DNA of 49,185 nucleotides from an uncultured Lewinella sp. (GTDB taxonomy: Bacteria > Bacteroidota > Bacteroidia > Chitinophagales > Saprospiraceae). Positions 46,501 to 49,185 of the stretch are shown in pieces. Both the position numbers and the translations under genes were made by a program. The notes under the pieces were generated by a model. That model was not told where the DNA came from. It saw only the letters and a list, made by a program, of their open reading frames with translations, and ran no database searches. Each line of letters begins with the position of its first letter. Positions within the stretch are counted from its first letter, which is position 1. The stretch covers positions 1 through 49,185 of the forward strand of contig CALMYQ010000263.1 of NCBI GenBank assembly GCA_937873655.1. The letters are read 5' to 3'.

Positions 46501-49185
46501 AATCCAGACCGCTCGGCAACTGATCGGCTACGACTACGTTGGTCGCAATACTTGGGCCCTGGTTGGTTACGGTGATGGTATAGGTTACCGTCGTACCCAC
46601 GTCCGGCGTCTCGTTGCTGACAGCCTTATCCAGTTCGATATCGACAATCTGGATCGGTTCGACTTCAACGCAATCCGAGTCGTCTTCACCGGTATCAAAG
46701 CCGTTGCCCGGCGTGGAATCGCTGTCGGACTGGTTGGCCGTGAAGATCTGTGCGCAGTTGTCGTAGATGCCTGTCGGCCCTACCGTAGCGTCGAACGTGA
46801 AGGTCAGGGTTTCACCGACCGGAACGTTTACGCTGTTCCAGATGACCACGCTGGTGGTGCTGCCGATCGTAACGTTGCCGCCGTTGCTGATGTTCGTGAT
46901 ATTCGTGTAGCCGTTCGGAACGATATCCTGAACGATCACGCCGGTAGCATTGGCAGGTCCGTTATTGGTCACCGTGATGGTGAAGGTAACGACATCCCCG
47001 ACGAACGGCGTAGGATCGGAAACGGCCTTGGTCAGTTCGAGGTCGATAATCGCTTCGACAAAGATCTGAGCCGGGTCATGGTCGTCTTCGTCACCCGCTG
47101 CATCGCCGCTGTTGATGGCCCCTGTTCCGTCACCCAGGACATAATCGTCTGCCGGGGAGTTGGGCAGGCCGCCCGCGTCATCGCCGTTGATCTGGTTGTA
47201 CTCGGAATCTTCATCCGTCAGGCCAAGCGGGTTCTCGGCGCCGCTGATCTCGGCATAGTTGGTAATGTTACCGCCGCCGAAGTCCGGATCGATCAGGAAG
47301 GTGATCGTCACCGATTGTTGCTGGCCGGCGGGCAGCGACGGGATGACTGTAGTTGCGAGGTTGCCTGCAACTGTCCAGCCACCGCCGGTAACCGTAAACT
47401 CGGCCGGTATGTAGTCGGTAACTTCAACGTTCGTAGCATCGATATTGCCCTGGTTGAACACGGTGATCGTGAAGGTCACCGGCTGGCCTGGCAGGTACGG
47501 AGCTGCGGAGCTGACCACTTTATTCAGGGCCAGGTCGAAGCATTCCTGAACCACTTCTACCGTGATCTCGTCGGAGCATCCGTTGGCGTCCGTTACCGTC
47601 GCGCTGTAAGTGCCGGGCGCGAGGCCGGAGATCGTGTTTCCGGTAGCGCTGTTGCTCCAGGTGATGGTATACGGCTGCGTACCGCTGGTGACGTCAACCG
47701 TGATGCTGCCGTTGTTGCCCGCGCAGGAGGCCGGTACAACTTCGGTTACGGTCATGACCGGCGTCGGGTTGACGGTCACCTGGATAGAGACCGTTTCATC
47801 GCAATTATTGCCATCCGTATAAGTGTAGGAAATGGTATGTGTTCCAACACCGGCAATTGATGGCGTAAACAAACCTGTCGAAGTCACGCCCGGGCCGTTG
47901 AACGTACCGCCGAGCGGCGATGCTGCCAATTGGGTAGGCTCGTCGTCGAAGCAGAACGGTCCGGCTTGTTCGAGGCTGACTTCAGGCAGTTCAAGAACAG
48001 TCAGTTCGACGGTTGCTTCATTGCTGCAACCGTTTTCATCCGTATAGGAATAGGTAATGATATGCGTTCCAACACCTGCTTGAGCCGGGTCGAAGGTATT
48101 GCCAGTTACTCCAGGTCCGCTGAATGTACCGCCGGCAGGCGTTCCAACCAGGGTGACCGGGTTGGCATCCACACAGAATTCTGTGAGGCCGCCGGTTGCG
48201 GATACCGTCAGTTCCGGAAGCGCGTTGACCACGATTTCAATTTCAGCGCTGGCAGAACAACCGTTATCATCGGTTACCGTAACGCTGTAAGTCGTCGTTA
48301 CATCCGGTTGAACGGTGATGGAAACCGTCGTTTCATCCGTGCTCCACAGGTAGGTGTAAGGTTCTACACTGCCGGAGGCAACCGCTGTCAGGGTGGTCGA
48401 TTCGCCGAAGCAAAGCACTTCGCTTTCAGCGTCAATATCCACTTCAAGCGCAGTCGGCTCTTCAAGTGTGAACGTTGCTGTTTCCGTACAACCGTTGGCA
48501 TCGATTACCGTCACCGTGTACGTGCCGGCAGTCAGGCCCGTGATGTCTTCCGTAGTGGATTCATTGCTCCACTCGAAAGTATACGGCAGAACACCGCCAG
48601 TTACAGTCAGGTCGATTGCGCCGGAAGCGTCACCGTTGCAGTTCACATCCGTGATGACGGTGCTGGTCAGATCGATCACCAGGTCCGGCGACTGTTCGAT
48701 GGTTACATCGATCGTAGCCGAACAACCGTGAGCGTCAGTGACAATGACCGTATAGGCGCCGGCTGCAAGGCCGGTGCGATCCGCAGGATCGTCGCTGCCA
48801 GCCAGGTCTGCCCAGTCATAAGTATACGGAGCTGTGCCACCGGTGACGGACAGGGTGATTTCGCCCGTTTCGTCACCAAAGCAAGCTACATCTGTTACGC
48901 TTTCGGCAGTTACCACCAGTTGTTCCGGTTGGTCGATCGTGATCGTCAGCTCGGCGGAACAGCCGCTGGCATCCGTCACCGTTACCGTATAAGTGCCGGC
49001 TGCGAGACCCGTCAGATCCTCAGTGGTTGCTGAGTTGGACCAGGCATAAGTGTAAGTCCCCGTACCACCCGTCACCGTCAGGTCGATCGAGCCGTCGTCG
49101 CTGGTGCCTGCATCATCGTTGCAGGTTACATCAACGTGCGTCTCGGTCAGTACCAGTTGTTCCGGTTGGTCGATCGTGATCGTCA
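37595..49185 (-). CDS. Giant T9SS-secreted protein, 5' end beyond the window (partial)
   Basis: The frame is open to position 49185, so the N-terminus lies outside the window and at least 3862 residues are visible. Order from the N-terminal side: SprB-like repeats (GGTxPYTYxWS and AGTYTVTVTDAxGCS) and Ig-like modules (47560-49185); four DUF11 repeats with acidic linkers (45830-47550); fifteen Cys/Asp-rich repeats (41175-45850) interrupted by one SdrD-B-like domain (43140-43490); hyalin-like modules; a dockerin-like segment (AADVNNSGNITTLDLIELRK, about 38500-38560); a cohesin-like domain; and a T9SS sorting domain (37598-37850). SprB-type repeats are known from gliding adhesins, so a surface adhesin is plausible. 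Paralogous to the gene at 28624-37230 over the last 1400 residues or so. Confidence 0.93.
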   Translation of the reverse strand, partial: TITIDQPEQLVLTETHVDVTCNDDAGTSDDGSIDLTVTGGTGTYTYAWSNSATTEDLTGLAAGTYTVTVTDASGCSAELTITIDQPEQLVVTAESVTDVACFGDETGEITLSVTGGTAPYTYDWADLAGSDDPADRTGLAAGAYTVIVTDAHGCSATIDVTIEQSPDLVIDLTSTVITDVNCNGDASGAIDLTVTGGVLPYTFEWSNESTTEDITGLTAGTYTVTVIDANGCTETATFTLEEPTALEVDIDAESEVLCFGESTTLTAVASGSVEPYTYLWSTDETTVSITVQPDVTTTYSVTVTDDNGCSASAEIEIVVNALPELTVSATGGLTEFCVDANPVTLVGTPAGGTFSGPGVTGNTFDPAQAGVGTHIITYSYTDENGCSNEATVELTVLELPEVSLEQAGPFCFDDEPTQLAASPLGGTFNGPGVTSTGLFTPSIAGVGTHTISYTYTDGNNCDETVSIQVTVNPTPVMTVTEVVPASCAGNNGSITVDVTSGTQPYTITWSNSATGNTISGLAPGTYSATVTDANGCSDEITVEVVQECFDLALNKVVSSAAPYLPGQPVTFTITVFNQGNIDATNVEVTDYIPAEFTVTGGGWTVAGNLATTVIPSLPAGQQQSVTITFLIDPDFGGGNITNYAEISGAENPLGLTDEDSEYNQINGDDAGGLPNSPADDYVLGDGTGAINSGDAAGDEDDHDPAQIFVEAIIDLELTKAVSDPTPFVGDVVTFTITVTNNGPANATGVIVQDIVPNGYTNITNISNGGNVTIGSTTSVVIWNSVNVPVGETLTFTFDATVGPTGIYDNCAQIFTANQSDSDSTPGNGFDTGEDDSDCVEVEPIQIVDIELDKAVSNETPDVGTTVTYTITVTNQGPSIATNVVVADQLPSGLDYVSHTGTGYNPATGLWTIPTLGINATATLTITALVLPEGNYDNCAEVMAQDQQDVDSTPGNGVNTGEDDSDCAPIEPNPIIDLELEKSVDRDIVSVGETINFTVALTNNGPSTATGVIVSDPLQAGFLYSSHSTTAGSYNPATGEWNVGTLAAGQTIYLFIEVEVGTESDYCNLASVAAANEDDIDSTPGNLVDTDLDGDFSDDDGDEDDGDGLCVEVLCDIFVQLVNTECDDNGTPFDPSDDQYFVDVIVTGNSTGNSGWTATVGSTVLTTTGVYGQLTHFGPFDIFGNDDLSGDISLWVHDNDKNACREIVDIDAPEPCSEACDIDPVLVEVGCDDNGTPANTADDRYYFEVTVNGTNGTTWTATINGDVYYAGQTYPRTLRYEYFNIADGPVTVVFTDDERGCTAEITVTPPPPCPPACAVDAIVQGEPVCSDAGTGTDPSDDFYAFTVLIQGSSTNGNIWFDNLGNTGQFNQTFVYNVAAGENAVITIFAAGTQGCSKTIILTAPATTCSNDCEILATLTSTDCNNSNTANNPADDTFTLTVNVSSVNATSTGWTATVSGIGAPQTFSGTYPGSFTSNPMLIGNGQSAVSVVVRDNADPNCVSVITVTPPPACSDQCGLVVSQPETAECNSNGTDFDPSDDAYTFTLDISGSNLGGNGWAATVTTNGGTYNYSGSYGEFTFGPYNILTDGNATVIITDALDPNCTTSWNVQAPATCSDQCQIVLEPLDVVCNDNGTPYNGADDYYEVVVNVIGYNTSGSWISGGTNGSFGINVFGPYALGSVANISVRDILDATCNASIQVIIPNEACDKCLIDYNVSNIQCNGQGTANSGDDTYTYVLTVSGVNDFSSCWKWVDAFGNVLFTGQYGVPYQFGPFPISGGAKNMKILDCGNGGCQVNVHVDAPAPCSPTCTLAATYELTGNCDDNGTPTDFTDDLYSVSVTVTGSNAGSGWTAYQGANAIASGQYGVPVSIGQVSLPLAIEIRDNNEPGCSMILNMVNDQLAAIGDYVWNDADNDGIQDANESGVANVTVNLKDAAGAVIATTVTNNEGLYSFICLEPGTYSVQFVLPDGFQFTAADQGADDGKDSDAEPAMDGMTHTVTVAGGDTDLTLDAGIIPTGECDLNIVVSNVDCNDNGTPDNPDDDTYTFSVVITGGVGTGWTATDGSGYSGAYGQPVVVGPVAANQNTLISIRDNVENSCIAVIYVDATGPCVNTECAIDVTATGTDCQEDGSYILTVDISAVNSSIGFLISVNNGPSQVGVFPATMSFPIPAGQDATVKATDLLDANCMTTLTVEAPDCTPCNISSAAAVNVTCDDNGTTDPSDDTYTFGLLVTNSGAGDNWKATLGGQTITGAYGTPLVLGPFNVQSTATLTITGIMDADNPDCTYPTDVTVTAPTTCSGCDIISAEVTNNGCTENDGTFTFDLLVTGLNTSGVWVATSGSIVFTGSYGTSVTSPAIPGNGQLYTFTVTDAANPGCTQTFTVQAPNCECNLHVNIFDVLCNDNGTPDTDEDDTYTFTVVVTGGTGTGWTLENDPNVGGAYGEPVVFGPFPIDMTSDLDNYDNEIVDNGDNSCFAAIYVTAPDACSTNQCHLDAEIVQVTCSDNGTANPADDYFMVKVNVTSGGLASNGYMAMLEDGTILGAGFYPDMQTYGPFFGPVTIIFMDMMNDQCTDTLSVSFENCPAVCSIDAAVSNVVCNDNGTPALPDDDTFTFDVTVTNPTGSGSWTGGGTGGTYGTTVTVGPFPLSTVEFTISDAADATCSTTVTVNPPAPVIECPEDISQILNANGELVDLICTDVDSILNNPASLEWTGVPEVINGCGITGYTFADELEAGGTCEAAVITRTFTFTAVTGETYTCQQHITFQSTAPVVDCPLSTHWCPILEENIMLFGTDPYECTATIELPLPDITGTCSDTWSVLMEVINAQGQILYTIQPGQPRTITGVGLGDYTIRYTVSDNCGHVTVKECIFRVSDLEEPTAVCIGGLNISLGGLGISRIYATNIDNGSYDNCAIASIEVRRLYIRDPQTCDSLATPYWSEWGPYVEVNCCDAGQYVTIEMRVTDVSGLTNICWMTVLVEDKTLPYCYGLANPVVSCDDLPAGFNPYDTIQLAQLFGSPDVIDNCSAYAIELAPVVDLDECGGGVIKRRFTAVDVVGNISMAVYEQVITIDYTMNYEIRFPKDVVTDCVDNVDTLILNKVGCDSITWTCSDEYLPVEGDECLNILRTYHVINHCEWDGVSAPIVISRDEDCDGLAGEEGVWVLRRPDTTYIDRDSLEFNLFPAQGTKGTSCDGTTNPKGYWRQSESTGYWVYTQHIKIHDTTAPEVLFNTPQPFCSDSAACEGPVVYPFTVIEACGPKGVHVSVMIDLNADGTVDADLTNAGVLFGEFPYYEIRGDFPIGSHIFRVRVQDGCNNATLALLPFEVVDCFVPDPVCYSGLIVNLAPVPDGTDADGDGDIDEGAVTVFASELAACDATDCSEPLRFSVNRVGETPDINKTSITLTCDDRYSVQVEVYVWDSALNPYAVQPDGTVGGPNYKYCEATILVQDPDNLCSNCEENVMLMGGVSTTASKMVAGVNVALHGPAMDESMDTPDNGLYAFEDVTAGGPYTIKPAKDGDDHNGLSTIDLILLQRHLLGNQLLESPYLLIAADVNNSGNITTLDLIELRKLLLGNIDQFQNNTSWRFVPKSFVFPNQMNPWQTTFPEAITVQEVTSCIHDLDFVAIKIGDLNGSVTANALEGEVRNLDGDGMGLNVEDKLLTPGETYKIDFTADQLNRFEGFQFTLNFDNSALELLEVEHGFVQEEHIGTRYAEEGLLTFSWNKTAQHKGLNAGKAFSLVFRAKAAVRISELLSVSSRITQAEAYDNGLNAVPFNLTFSKQPIAANGFELLQNAPNPFRELTTIQFVIPEYGEVEFTIHDVTGKVVLRQNAGFAAGRHQLVVDADMLPAGVLYYTVTYKGQTATRKMVVIKS
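41175..45850 (-). repeat. Fifteen tandem Cys/Asp-rich repeats within the second giant protein
   Basis: The same repeat family as at 33080-35090, with units of about 80-100 codons. Most keep the CDDNGTPxxPxDD motif; the tenth and twelfth units (about 42600-42850 and 42010-42300) have lost most of it. An SdrD-B-like domain sits between units 8 and 9. Confidence 0.88.
43140..43490 (-). other. SdrD-B-like domain inside the second giant protein
   Basis: The segment AIGDYVWNDADNDGIQDANE, then VANVTVNLKDAAGAVIATT and GLYSFICLEPGTYSVQF, matches the B-type repeat of Sdr surface proteins, a calcium-dependent Ig-like fold. Confidence 0.85.

Overview
The window comes from a member of the Bacteroidota, most likely a Saprospiria/Lewinella-like bacterium. 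The evidence is two giant secreted proteins ending in type IX secretion (T9SS) sorting domains, SprB-like and DUF11 repeats, lipoprotein signals, an M61 peptidase, and starts without Shine-Dalgarno sequences. This placement is inference; no rRNA or marker gene is present.

Positions 1-18400 hold a complete type III-B (Cmr) CRISPR-Cas locus, all transcribed rightwards. The order is: two short CRISPR arrays (60-412 and 702-1254), a DEDDh exonuclease, a CorA-like membrane effector, a small two-helix membrane protein, cmr1 to cmr6, cas6, a free-standing retron-like reverse transcriptase, cas1, cas2, and a 40-repeat array (15326-18229). The Cmr complex with Cas6-processed crRNA should detect foreign RNA. 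Its Cas10 has a GGDD cyclase motif but no HD nuclease domain, so signalling is the likely output. By analogy with the Bacteroides fragilis CorA-type III-B system, the messenger is probably SAM-AMP, with CorA as membrane effector and the DEDDh enzyme as messenger-degrading off-switch. The RT next to Cas1-Cas2 suggests spacers can be acquired from RNA.

Five of the 51 CRISPR repeats in the three arrays are split at one exact nucleotide by a palindromic dispersed element of 32 or 104 bp. The insertion point lies at the 5' base of the predicted Cas6 hairpin, so the hairpin and the 5' handle survive. Two arrays share a leader with different repeat variants, and structured, covarying hairpins follow both.

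Positions 18477-22447 carry minus-strand genes: an MFS transporter, a subclass B1 metallo-beta-lactamase with all zinc ligands, and an M61 aminopeptidase. Positions 22624-28481 carry plus-strand genes: a two-gene unit of unknown function, an esterase, a small lipoprotein and a PAP2/vanadium-haloperoxidase-like lipoprotein. A bidirectional terminator (28508-28532) separates these from two convergent, paralogous giant minus-strand surface proteins (28624-37230, and 37595 to beyond the right edge). These share a cysteine- and aspartate-rich repeat of about 90 residues (7 and 15 copies), dockerin-like and cohesin-like modules and T9SS tails.

Several intergenic regions are filled with tandem micro-repeats of 7, 8 or 9 bp. 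No tRNA, rRNA or intact insertion sequence was seen.
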